From JAWLGW01 sp964569055 (lineage in GTDB: Bacteria > Planctomycetota > J058): a DNA stretch of 8,647 nt. Each line of letters begins with the position of its first letter. The first letter of the stretch is position 1. This document shows positions 1 to 7,346 of this stretch, in pieces. The stretch spans positions 1 to 8,647 of the forward strand of contig CAZMSZ010000332.1 in the NCBI GenBank assembly GCA_964569055.1. Direction: 5' to 3'. The position numbers were made by a program, and so were the translations under genes. The notes beneath the pieces are model-generated. The model was not told the DNA's origin. It searched no databases and was given only the letters and a program-made list of their open reading frames with translations.

Positions 1-17
1 CCGCCGCGCGGGGTCGG

Positions 18-1037
18 TCAGTCCGGCGTCAGGAGCACCTTCCCGAAGTTCTTGTGCTCCTGCAGGTATCGGTGCGCGTCGGCGGCCTGCGCGAAGGGGA
101 AGCTGCGGTCGATCACGGGCGCGAGCTTCCCCTGCTCGGTCAGCGCGATGATCTCGCGCATCATGCCGAGGAGCTTGGGCGTCTCCTCCCACAGGTGGCC
201 GAGGTCGACGCCCATCACGCCGCGGTTGTGCTCCATCAGCGGGAGCGGCTTGAAGGTGGGTAGGGCCAAGAAACCCTTGAGCAGCGCGAACAGGCTGCGC
301 TTCGGGCCGGGGACGAAGCTCGAGGCGCCGAACATGTAGAGGCGGCCCAGGGGCGCCAGGCAGCGGTAGCCCTGCGCGAACGAGCGGCCGCCGAGGGCGT
401 CGAGCACGATGTCGACGCCGCGCCCGCCGGTGATCCGCTTCACCTCCTGCTCGTAGTCCTGCGTGCGGTAGTCGATGCAGTGGGCCACGCCCGCCGCGCG
501 CAGGCGCTCGTGCTTGGCGGCGCTCGCCGTGCCGATCACCTCGGCGCCGCGCCAGCGACAGATCTGCACGGCGGCCTGGCCGACCCCGCCCGCCGCCGCG
601 TGGACCAGCACGCGGTCGCCGGCCTGGACGTTGCCGAGGTGGACCAGCATCACCCAGGCGGTCAGATAGTTGACCGGGATCCCGGCCGCCGCGCGGGCCT
701 CGAGGGCGTCGGGGAGCAGGAGCGCCTGCGCGGCGGGGATGACGACCACGTCCGAGTAGCCGCCGAAGCGGGTCATGGCGACCACGCGCTGGCCCGGCGC
801 CACGCCGTCCACCCCGTCGCCGACCGCGTCGATCGTGCCCGCCACCTCGTAGCCGACCACGGCCGGGGGCGGCGGCGCGTCGGGATAGAGGCCCATGCGG
901 GCCATGAGGTCGGCGAAGTTGACCCCGGCCGCCTCCACGCGCACGCGCACCTGCCCGGGGCCCGGCGTCGGGTCGGGCGCCTCGCGGACCTCGAGCACCT
1001 CGGGGCCGCCGATTCGGGGGATCCAGACCTGCCTCAT
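18..1037 (-). CDS. Zinc-free MDR oxidoreductase, VAT-1/quinone oxidoreductase-like
   Basis: A 339-residue medium-chain dehydrogenase/reductase, predicted to be a cytosolic NADPH-dependent reductase of quinones or activated enones. The N-terminal GroES-like domain (about 1-120) carries GVNFAD at 38-43 and GYEVAG at 62-67, where zinc alcohol dehydrogenases have GHE, and the catalytic zinc ligands are absent. The Rossmann domain has the dinucleotide-binding AAAGGVG at 147-153. NRGVMGVDLGHLW at 271-283 resembles the VAT-1 branch of the family, and the protein ends with the usual FGKVLL. Length is normal. The ATG start is preceded by AGGAGG with a 4-nt spacer (1042-1047). It is the last gene of the pyr transcript, 24 bp after the VanZ-like gene, with only 17 bases of window beyond its stop, so any terminator lies outside. 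The substrate cannot be predicted. Family assignment is firm; the VAT-1 sub-branch is likely. Confidence 0.92.
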   Translation of the reverse strand: MRQVWIPRIGGPEVLEVREAPDPTPGPGQVRVRVEAAGVNFADLMARMGLYPDAPPPPAVVGYEVAGTIDAVGDGVDGVAPGQRVVAMTRFGGYSDVVVIPAAQALLLPDALEARAAAGIPVNYLTAWVMLVHLGNVQAGDRVLVHAAAGGVGQAAVQICRWRGAEVIGTASAAKHERLRAAGVAHCIDYRTQDYEQEVKRITGGRGVDIVLDALGGRSFAQGYRCLAPLGRLYMFGASSFVPGPKRSLFALLKGFLALPTFKPLPLMEHNRGVMGVDLGHLWEETPKLLGMMREIIALTEQGKLAPVIDRSFPFAQAADAHRYLQEHKNFGKVLLTPD

Positions 1038-1061
1038 GTCGCCTCCTGCGCGGCGTGGACT

Positions 1062-1460
1062 CTATTCGGACCGCTCGTCGGCGGCGGGCGCGGCGGGCGC
1101 CCGCCGCGCCATGAGCCGCTCGACGACGACCGCCGCGACGAGCGCGCCGAGCCCGTCGGCCAGGAGGTCGGCGAGGTCGCACGCGCGGCCGGGGACCCAG
1201 CGCTGGTGGAGCTCGTCGAGCCCGCCCACCGCGACCGCCAACCCCGTCGCCGCCGCGATCAGCGCGCCGCCGCGCAGGCGCGCTGCGAGCGCCAGCGCGG
1301 CCAGCGCCCCGAACAGGCCGTAGCCGACGGCGTGCGCCAGCTTGTCCCACACGCGCGGGGCGACCGCCAGCGCCTCGGCGGGGATGCTCCCCACGCCGAG
1401 CAGCGCGAGCGACCAACCGGCCGCCGCGAGCGCGGCGGCGCGTCGCCAGCGGGCGCTCAA
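1062..1460 (-). CDS. VanZ-like small integral membrane protein
   Basis: A 132-residue hydrophobic protein with four likely membrane helices, at about 7-27, 41-62, 64-84 and 98-117. The VanZ-family signatures are visible: DKLAHAVGYGLFG at 39-51 and DELHQRWVPGRACDLADLLAD at 82-102. VanZ itself gives low-level teicoplanin resistance by an unknown mechanism, but most chromosomal relatives have no assigned role. The proposed start is TTG at 1460, which overlaps the pyrC stop in the four bases TTGA. No better start exists in this frame: the next downstream GTG would remove the first helix, and the open frame upstream to 1790 only shadows pyrC. Only a weak GAGG lies upstream, about 10 nt away, so translation is probably coupled to pyrC. 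Why it sits in a pyrimidine operon is unknown. The family call is good; the exact start is moderately supported. Confidence 0.8.
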   Translation of the reverse strand: MSARWRRAAALAAAGWSLALLGVGSIPAEALAVAPRVWDKLAHAVGYGLFGALAALALAARLRGGALIAAATGLAVAVGGLDELHQRWVPGRACDLADLLADGLGALVAAVVVERLMARRAPAAPAADERSE

Positions 1461-2775
1461 GCCAGGCCGGCCTCGACCGGGGCCTCGGCCTCTTCGGCGG
1501 CGCGGTCGTAGACCACCTTCCCGCCGACCACCGTGTAGACGGCGCGCCCGCGGACCTGCCAGCCGATGAACGGGCAGTTGTTCGAGTTGCTGCGGAAGTC
1601 GTCGCGCACGGTCCAGGGCGTGTCGAGGTCGACCACGGTCACGTCGGCCGGCGCGCCGGGCGCGAGGGTCCCCGCGGGCAGCCCCAGGATCCGGGCGGGG
1701 CCCACGCTCAGCAGCTCCACCAGGCGCGAGACCGGCATCCCGCGCTTCAACAGCAGCTCGCTGACGGCGACCGGGACCATGGTCTCGCACCCGATCACCC
1801 CGTTGGGCGCGTGGTGGAACTCGACCTCGTTCTTCTCGCGCGAGTGCGGGGCGTGGTCCGAGGCGATCGCGTCGATCGTGCCGTCGAGCAGCCCCTCCAC
1901 CAGCGCCTCGACGTCGCCCTTGGTGCGCAGCGGCGGGTTCATCTTGAAGTTGGGGTCGAAGCTGTAGACCGCCTCGTCGGTGAGCGTGAAGTGGTGCGGG
2001 CAGGCCTCGCAGGTCACCTTCAGCCCGCGCCGCTTCGCCTCGCGCACCAGCGCCACCGAGCCCGCCGTCGAGACGTGGGCGATGTGCAGCCGCCCGCCCG
2101 TCAGCTCGGCCAGGGTGATGTCCCGCGCGACCATGACCTCCTCGGAGGCGGCCGACTTGCCCGACAGCCCCAGGACCAGCGAGACCAGGCCGCCGTGCAT
2201 GGCGCCGTTCTTGGCGAGGTCGGGGTCCTCGGCGTGCTGGATCACCACGCGGTCGAGCATCTTGGCGTAGAGCAGCGCGCAGCGCATGACCTCGGCGTTG
2301 CGCACCGGGTCGCCGTCGTCGGAGAACCCGACCGCGCCGCCGCGCTTGAGCCCGCCCATCTCGGCCAGCTCCTTGCCCGCGCGCCCCTTGGTGATCGCGC
2401 CGATCGGGTAGACCCGCGCCTTGCCGGCGCGCTTGCCCTGCAGCACCTGGAACTCGGCGCCCGCCTCGTCGTCGACGGCCGGCTCGGTGTTGGGCATCAC
2501 GGCGACCGAGGTGAACCCGCCGCGGACCGCCGCCGCCGAGCCGCTCGCGATCGTCTCGTCCGCCTCGCGCCCGGGCTCGCGGAAGTGCACGTGCATGTCG
2601 ACGAACCCCGGCGCGACCAGGAGCCCGGTGGCGTCGAGGACGCGGTCGTAGCGCCCCGAGCCGGCCAGGCTGGGCGCCACCGCCAGGACCTTGCCGTCCT
2701 TGACCAGCACGTCGAGCTGCCCGTCGACGCCGCGCGCCGGGTCGACCACGCGGCCGCCCGCGATCAGGAGCTCGC

Positions 2776-2779
<4 letters not shown>
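1457..2779 (-). CDS. pyrC: Dihydroorotase, class I
   Basis: Cytosolic metal-dependent amidohydrolase that interconverts N-carbamoyl-L-aspartate and L-dihydroorotate, the third step of UMP synthesis. The 440-residue length fits class I dihydroorotases. All expected metal ligands are present: H63 and H65 in DMHVHFREPG, D154 or D155 in GFSDDGDP, H182 in IQHAED, H235 in IAHVS and D308 in ASDHAPH. The Asp in the middle of this set is the class I replacement for the carboxylated lysine of other classes. The usual KMNPPLR substrate-binding segment is at 279-285. It therefore looks catalytically complete, not an inactive PyrC-prime subunit. The start is GTG at 2779, overlapping the pyrB stop as GTGA, with GGAGG 6 nt upstream (2786-2790). 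The open frame continues upstream to 3223 but only shadows pyrB. Class I enzymes can form a complex with PyrB, and the translational coupling here fits that. Confidence 0.95.
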
Positions 2780-3782
<1,003 letters not shown>

Positions 3783-3786
<4 letters not shown>

Positions 3787-4337
3787 TGACCTGCTCCTCC
3801 GCGCTGCACGACCACCGCGCGGTCCTCGCCGTCGACCTCCTGCAGCCACACCTCGACCGACTCGTCGAGGGTGGTCTGGATCCGGGCGCCGGCGTAGTTG
3901 GCCTCGATCGGCAGCTCGCGATGCCCGCGGTCCACGAGCACGGCCAGCTCGATCTTGGCGGGGCGGCCGATCGCGAACAGCGCGTCGATCGCGGCGCGGA
4001 CGGTGCGCCCAGTGAACAGCACGTCGTCGGTCAGCACGACCCGCAGGCCGTCGATCGGATACAGGATCTCGGTGCCGGACACGACCGGCTGGTCGGCGAC
4101 CAGGGTCAAGTCGTCGCGGTAGAGCGTGATGTCGAGCGCGCCCGTGCGGGGGGCGGCGCCGCCGCGCGCCGCCAGCTTGCGCGTGAGCCGCTCGGCGATC
4201 GGCACGCCCCGCCGCCGGATCCCGATCACCGCCAGCCGCTCGAGGTCGTCGCCTCGCTCGTAGATCTCGGCCGCGATCCCCTCGAGCGCGCGCTCCACGC
4301 CGGCCGCGTCGAGCACCTCCCGCTCCGCTCCCGCCAC
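3783..4337 (-). CDS. pyrR: PyrR bifunctional pyrimidine regulator / uracil phosphoribosyltransferase
   Basis: Type I phosphoribosyltransferase fold protein of 184 residues. In Gram-positive bacteria PyrR binds pyr mRNA when UMP is abundant and also makes UMP from uracil and PRPP. The PRPP-binding motif is VVLTDDVLFTGRTV at 100-113. Other PyrR hallmarks are ALDITLYRDDL at 67-77, GRPAKIELAVLVDRGHRELPI at 124-144 and a C-terminal EVWLQEVDGED segment. The chosen start is GTG at 4337. It has GGGAGG with a 5-nt spacer (4343-4348) and leaves eight residues before the conserved VLDAAGVERAL, close to the length of the Bacillus protein. A GTG five codons upstream (4352) has no Shine-Dalgarno sequence. 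It is first in the operon and overlaps pyrB by 4 bp. Identity is firm; whether it regulates here is uncertain because no attenuator is seen. Confidence 0.95.
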
Positions 4338-4342
4338 GCCCA

Positions 4343-4348
4343 CCTCCC
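4343..4348 (-). promoter_or_regulatory. Shine-Dalgarno sequence that sets the pyrR start
   Basis: On the minus strand this reads GGGAGG, 5 nt before the GTG at 4337. It falls inside the reading frame of the alternative GTG at 4352, so the downstream GTG is the better start. The resulting N terminus also matches the usual PyrR length. Confidence 0.7.
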
Positions 4349-4361
4349 GCACGAGGCGGCG

Positions 4362-4367
4362 AGGCTA
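4362..4367 (-). promoter_or_regulatory. Possible -10 element of the pyr operon
   Basis: The minus strand reads TAGCCT (TANNNT). Transcription starting about 6-7 nt downstream, near 4355, would give a leader of only about 18 nt that contains the pyrR Shine-Dalgarno sequence. No convincing -35 box lies upstream. A 5-bp inverted repeat (AATGG/CCATT, 4367-4371 and 4381-4385) overlaps the spacer and could be an operator or chance. A weak, position-based prediction. Confidence 0.3.
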
Positions 4368-4391
4368 ATGGACGCCTGGCCCATTTGCGAG

Positions 4392-4410
4392 GGCGCCCGG
4401 CAGAGGCGCC
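4392..4410. repeat. GC hairpin in the divergent pyrR / RING-WD40 intergenic region
   Basis: GGCGCC at 4392-4397 and again at 4405-4410 form a perfect 6-bp stem with a 7-nt loop. Each arm is itself a palindrome, so the element reads the same way on both strands. No T-run follows on either strand, so it is not a standard intrinsic terminator. It lies upstream of both divergent genes and might be a protein-binding site, or chance in GC-rich DNA. Confidence 0.4.
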
Positions 4411-4438
4411 TTAACTCGCGCGGCGAGGCGGGCGCGCG

Positions 4439-4444
4439 TACGAT
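4439..4444 (+). promoter_or_regulatory. -10-like box for a leaderless transcript of the RING-WD40 gene
   Basis: TACGAT (TANNNT) ends exactly 6 nt before the GTG at 4451, where a transcription start would be expected. No Shine-Dalgarno-like sequence lies between them. The same spacing recurs before the next gene. There is no clear -35 box at standard distance; TTAACT at 4411-4416 is too far away. Confidence 0.45.
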
Positions 4445-4450
4445 CCGCGC

Positions 4451-5875
4451 GTGGAGCATTGCGTCTACTGCCGAAGCGCGCTCGTGACCGGCGAGCCGCT
4501 CGTGGCCTGCACGGGCTGCGGGACCCGGCTGCACCAGGCCTGCCGGGCCGAGCTCGGCCGCTGCCCCACGCTCGGCTGCGCCGAGGGCGGGACCGTCGTC
4601 TCGGCGCCCGACCCCCGAAAGGGGGCCGGGGTCGCGCCGGTCGTGGTGGAGGTCGACGGCGGAGGGTCCCCGAGCGCCGCGCGGTGGCGGGAACCGCTCC
4701 CGTGGGTCGCGAGGCGCCGGCGGCGCACGCGGCGTGTGCTCGCCGCCGCCGTCGTGGGGCTGTTCCTGCTGTGGGGCTGGTCGGCCGCGCTCGCGCCGGG
4801 CGAGGTGGCGCGGCTGGGCGGGTGGTTCTCGGGGCACGGCAGCACGCTCACGGCGGTGCTGGGCACGTTCTCGCCCAAGCTCCACAAGCGGCGCTGGGGC
4901 AACGTGACCGTGACCCGGGCGGCGTTCTCGCGCGACGGGGGCTCGCTCGCGAGCATGGGCGAGGACGGCGAGGTGCTGCTGTGGGACGTGGCCGGCGGGG
5001 AGCTGCGGCGCACGATCCGCGTCCCGCGCGGCAGCCCCAGGTACGCCGACGCGCGGCAGCAGGGGCTCGGTTGGACCGAGAGCGGGGACGTGCTCGTGGT
5101 CGAGGACGGCTGGCTCGAGCGCTGGTCGGCGAGCGCCGCCCGGGAAGGGCCCCGGTCGCGCGTCGCACTGGACCTGCCCGAGGACCACCGCATGCTGGCC
5201 GTCCAGCCGGTCGGGGAGTCCCTGGTGCGGGTCGTGGCCTGGGTCGCGCCGCCGAGCGAGCCCGGACGCTTCCGCGAGCCCGACGGCGAGCTCCGCGTGC
5301 TCGAGGTCGACTCGGCGAGCGCCCGCGTGCTGGTGCGCACCCCGGCGCCGCGCAGGACGGCCGCCGTGTTCCTCGACGCCGGAGGCGCGAGCCTCCTGGT
5401 GAAGCGACCCACGGGGACGCCCGAGCGGTGGGCGCTCGAGGACGACGAAGCCGGCCCCGCCGGGCGCCGGCCCTGGGGGCCTCGCCCCTGGCCCAGCGAC
5501 GACGAGCTGTGCGCGGCGGCCGGCTCCCCGGGCGCCGCGTTCCTGGCCTGGAGCCGGCCGGAGGGGCTCGAGGTCCTCGAGCTGCCGCGCGACGGTGCCG
5601 TTCGCCTCGCGCGCAAGGTCGGGAAGGACTGGCGCACGAGCGGGTGGTCGGTGCAGCGCCTGACGCTCTCCGCGGACGGGCGCCGGCTGGCCGTCGTGAC
5701 GATCGGGGACCTCGGCATGTGGGACCTCGCCGCGGCCGAGCCCACGAGGCTCGCCGCGTTCGAGCTTCGGCGCGGCGAAGGGGTCGGCGTGGAGGGCTGT
5801 GCGTTCAGCCCGGACGGGAAGCTCCTCGCGACCTGGGGCCGCGACCAGCGGGTGCGCCTGTGGGAGGTGCCGTAG
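4451..5875 (+). CDS. Membrane-anchored prokaryotic RING finger and WD40-like propeller protein
   Basis: A 474-residue protein of unknown function. Residues 4-43 form a binuclear zinc finger: C4, C7, C20, C23, H28, C31, C38 and C43, with spacing C-x2-C-x12-C-x2-C-x4-H-x2-C-x6-C-x4-C. This resembles the prokaryotic RING finger family that ends in a GC dipeptide. A linker of about 40 residues leads to an arginine cluster (88-95) and one hydrophobic helix (about 96-113). By the positive-inside rule the finger is cytoplasmic and the rest is outside. WD40-like blades are clear at about 150-190 (AFSRDGGSLAS, VLLWDV), 400-437 (LTLSADGRRLAV, LGMWDL) and 445-474 (AFSPDGKLLAT, VRLWEV). The middle, 191-399, looks like degenerate blades. 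The start is GTG at 4451, with no Shine-Dalgarno sequence. It runs divergently from pyrR and 62 bp ahead of another zinc-ribbon membrane protein. Domain calls are good; the role is unknown. Confidence 0.85.
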   Translation: MEHCVYCRSALVTGEPLVACTGCGTRLHQACRAELGRCPTLGCAEGGTVVSAPDPRKGAGVAPVVVEVDGGGSPSAARWREPLPWVARRRRRTRRVLAAAVVGLFLLWGWSAALAPGEVARLGGWFSGHGSTLTAVLGTFSPKLHKRRWGNVTVTRAAFSRDGGSLASMGEDGEVLLWDVAGGELRRTIRVPRGSPRYADARQQGLGWTESGDVLVVEDGWLERWSASAAREGPRSRVALDLPEDHRMLAVQPVGESLVRVVAWVAPPSEPGRFREPDGELRVLEVDSASARVLVRTPAPRRTAAVFLDAGGASLLVKRPTGTPERWALEDDEAGPAGRRPWGPRPWPSDDELCAAAGSPGAAFLAWSRPEGLEVLELPRDGAVRLARKVGKDWRTSGWSVQRLTLSADGRRLAVVTIGDLGMWDLAAAEPTRLAAFELRRGEGVGVEGCAFSPDGKLLATWGRDQRVRLWEVP

Positions 5876-5925
5876 CGCCCGCGTCCGCTTCGCTCCGAGC
5901 GCTGGCGCGCCGCACCCGACTTCGC

Positions 5926-5931
5926 TACCGT
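5926..5931 (+). promoter_or_regulatory. -10-like box for a leaderless transcript of the zinc-ribbon membrane protein gene
   Basis: TACCGT (TANNNT) ends 6 nt before the GTG at 5938. The layout is identical to that before the RING-WD40 gene, and again no ribosome-binding site is present. It suggests that the gene has its own promoter in the 62-bp gap, although it may also be read from upstream. No clear -35 box was seen. Confidence 0.45.
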
Positions 5932-5937
5932 CGCGCC

Positions 5938-7221
5938 GTGGAGACCGACGGGGAGGCGCTCGCGACCCGGCGCGCGCGAGCGCGTGAGGCGCTGACGCGG
6001 ATCCGGCTGCGCCGCGCCGTCGAGCGGCAGCGCCTCGTCCGCGACCTGCTCGGCGGCGCGCTGCTGATCCTGCCGGGCGTGGTGGTGCTCGGCGGGCATG
6101 CGGCGCTCGGGGCGCTCGGCGTCGACCTCGGCAGCACCACGTCCTTCACCCTCGGCTCCACCTTCCTCCCGCTGGTGTTCGCCGCGATCCTGGGCGGGCT
6201 CGGGGCGGAGATCCTGGTGCTGCTCGCGGTGTGCAGCGCGGTGTTCTTGGCGCCGTGGTGGCTCTACAAGGGCTGGCGCGTCTGGCGTGCGGCTGGGGTC
6301 CGGCGCGAGGCGGAGCGCCTGCTCGAGGAGACGGGCGAGGTCCCCGCCGCCTGGAGCGCGAACGACCGCGAGCGCGAGGCGGCGCTGGACGCGCTGGCCG
6401 CGGGCGACGAGGGGCTGGTGCGCACACGCGGCGGCGGGCTCCGGCCGCTGGACGAAGGTCCGCCCGAGTCGTGCCCCGACTGCGGGGCGCCCCTGGTGGT
6501 CCCGGGTGAGGGGCTCCGGCGGTGCGAGCACTGCGACTTCGAGCGCTACGACGAGCTGCCGGGCACGCCGGTGGCGGTCGCCCGCGCGCGCAACGTGCTG
6601 GTCGGCATGGGACAGGACGGGGGCGCGCTCGCCACGCCGGCCGAGCGCTGGGCGACCTTCCTGGGCTCCTTTCTCGCCAAGGAGCACCTGGCTCGGCGGC
6701 GCAGGATCGTGGTGTTGTACGGGGTGGGGATCGGCGTCGGTGTGGTGTGGGACCTCGTGCATCACGGCCTCGGTCTCCAGGGCCCCATGCCGGGGATCCT
6801 GATCGGCCTGGTCCTGGTGGGCGTGGAGCTGTTCCTCGCCTACGAGCTGATCCGCGCGGTGTGGGAGTACTACGACCTCCGCTTCCGGCAGTTCAGCCCG
6901 GGCTCGGCCGCCTACGACGCCGCGCTGTTCACCGAGCTGATCCGCGCGGTCGCGCTCAAGGGCCGCGCCCGCCTCGACGACGTCGCCGCCCACCTCGGCG
7001 TGAGCCGCGCGCACCTCGAGCAGGTGATCGCGAGCCTGTCGCTGCTCGGGCTGGCGCCGCTCTACCGGGACCGGCGCGACGACACGCTGATCAGCCTGCA
7101 TGCGCGGGAGGTCGGGGACAACAACTGCCCCGTGTGCGGCGGCGACCTCGAGATCGCGCCGAACGTGCGCGTGGTGTGCGGCCACTGCGGCTCCGAGGCG
7201 CTCGGGCCCCTCACCGCCTGA
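5938..7221 (+). CDS. Multi-pass membrane protein with two zinc ribbons and a winged-helix-like segment
   Basis: A 427-residue protein not recognised as any named family. In order it shows an arginine-rich N terminus (11-35), a hydrophobic helix at about 37-60 and a long hydrophobic stretch at about 75-110 ending PWWLYKGWRVW. A charged helical region (118-155) and zinc ribbon 1 (C179, C182, C196, C199) follow. Two further helices lie at about 257-275 and 286-304, then a helix-turn-helix-like segment at about 327-385 whose core is LDDVAAHLGVSRAHLEQVIASL. Zinc ribbon 2 (C397, C400, C414, C417) sits 10 residues from the end. Positive charges flanking the helices suggest that both ribbons and the HTH are cytoplasmic. 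The start is GTG at 5938, with no Shine-Dalgarno sequence; the open frame upstream only shadows the previous gene. It could be a membrane-tethered regulator or a protein-interaction scaffold; nothing here shows which. Confidence 0.82.
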   Translation: METDGEALATRRARAREALTRIRLRRAVERQRLVRDLLGGALLILPGVVVLGGHAALGALGVDLGSTTSFTLGSTFLPLVFAAILGGLGAEILVLLAVCSAVFLAPWWLYKGWRVWRAAGVRREAERLLEETGEVPAAWSANDREREAALDALAAGDEGLVRTRGGGLRPLDEGPPESCPDCGAPLVVPGEGLRRCEHCDFERYDELPGTPVAVARARNVLVGMGQDGGALATPAERWATFLGSFLAKEHLARRRRIVVLYGVGIGVGVVWDLVHHGLGLQGPMPGILIGLVLVGVELFLAYELIRAVWEYYDLRFRQFSPGSAAYDAALFTELIRAVALKGRARLDDVAAHLGVSRAHLEQVIASLSLLGLAPLYRDRRDDTLISLHAREVGDNNCPVCGGDLEIAPNVRVVCGHCGSEALGPLTA

Positions 7222-7251
7222 GCGCCCGCGCGGCGGCCGCTCGCCCGCTGA

Positions 7252-7273
7252 CCCGCGCGCGCGGCCGCGCGGG
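7252..7273 (+). terminator. GC-rich hairpin after the zinc-ribbon gene, possible terminator
   Basis: CCCGCGCG at 7252-7259 pairs perfectly with CGCGCGGG at 7266-7273 around a 6-nt loop. It begins 30 nt after the stop at 7221. There is no T-run, so it may not terminate transcription by itself, although GC-rich genomes often use such hairpins. It also overlaps the place where a -35 box for the next promoter would fall. Confidence 0.4.
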
Positions 7274-7277
7274 ACGG

Positions 7278-7283
7278 TACGCT
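7278..7283 (+). promoter_or_regulatory. -10-like box upstream of the mini-ORF and serine hydrolase
   Basis: TACGCT (TANNNT) is followed 6 nt later by G at 7290, the expected transcription start. In contrast to the two upstream genes, this transcript would have a leader of about 15 nt that begins at the Shine-Dalgarno sequence of the mini-ORF. No -35 box was recognised, and the hairpin occupies that position. Confidence 0.4.
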
Positions 7284-7292
7284 CGCCGTGGG

Positions 7293-7297
7293 GGAGG
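7293..7297 (+). promoter_or_regulatory. Strong Shine-Dalgarno sequence for the 13-codon mini-ORF
   Basis: GGAGG, within a longer run of G and A at 7290-7299, lies 7 nt before the GTG at 7305. That GTG is not in the frame of the serine hydrolase. An in-frame TTG at 7301 would be only 3 nt away, too close for use. The best ribosome-binding site in the plus-strand half of the window thus points at a mini-ORF. Confidence 0.6.
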
Positions 7298-7304
7298 AGC
7301 TTGC

Positions 7305-7346
7305 GTGAACCTCGACGAGCCTCGCAGCGTGCGAGGGCCACGGTGA
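7305..7346 (+). CDS. Putative 13-residue upstream peptide coupled to the serine hydrolase
   Basis: A GTG-started mini-ORF encoding MNLDEPRSVRGPR, with a stop at 7344-7346. Its stop overlaps the GTG of the serine hydrolase (7343) as GTGA, the same junction used inside the pyr operon, so ribosomes ending here could restart on the hydrolase. It has a well-placed Shine-Dalgarno sequence. The peptide is rich in arginine and proline and matches nothing I know. Its value may lie in the act of translation, not in the product. Alternatively it is the displaced true N terminus of the hydrolase after a frameshift or sequencing error, or chance. Confidence 0.4.
   Translation: MNLDEPRSVRGPR

Noticed and set aside
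1062..1790. Longer 242-residue version of the VanZ-like protein
   Set aside because: The extra N-terminal part is Arg/Gly-rich and out of frame inside pyrC. The hydrophobic VanZ-type sequence begins at the TTG at 1460.
4367..4385. AATGG/CCATT inverted repeat upstream of pyrR considered as a PyrR RNA-binding hairpin
   Set aside because: Only 5 bp of stem, and the loop does not match the known PyrR-binding consensus. It probably lies upstream of the transcription start.
4451..4582. RING-type finger considered as evidence for a bacterial ubiquitin-like conjugation system
   Set aside because: No E1-, E2-, ubiquitin-like or deubiquitinase gene is present in the window. The finger alone does not support ligase activity.
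4459..5937. Upstream extension of the zinc-ribbon protein across the RING-WD40 gene
   Set aside because: The extension is an Arg/Gly/Ala-rich shadow frame. Coherent sequence begins at the GTG at 5938.
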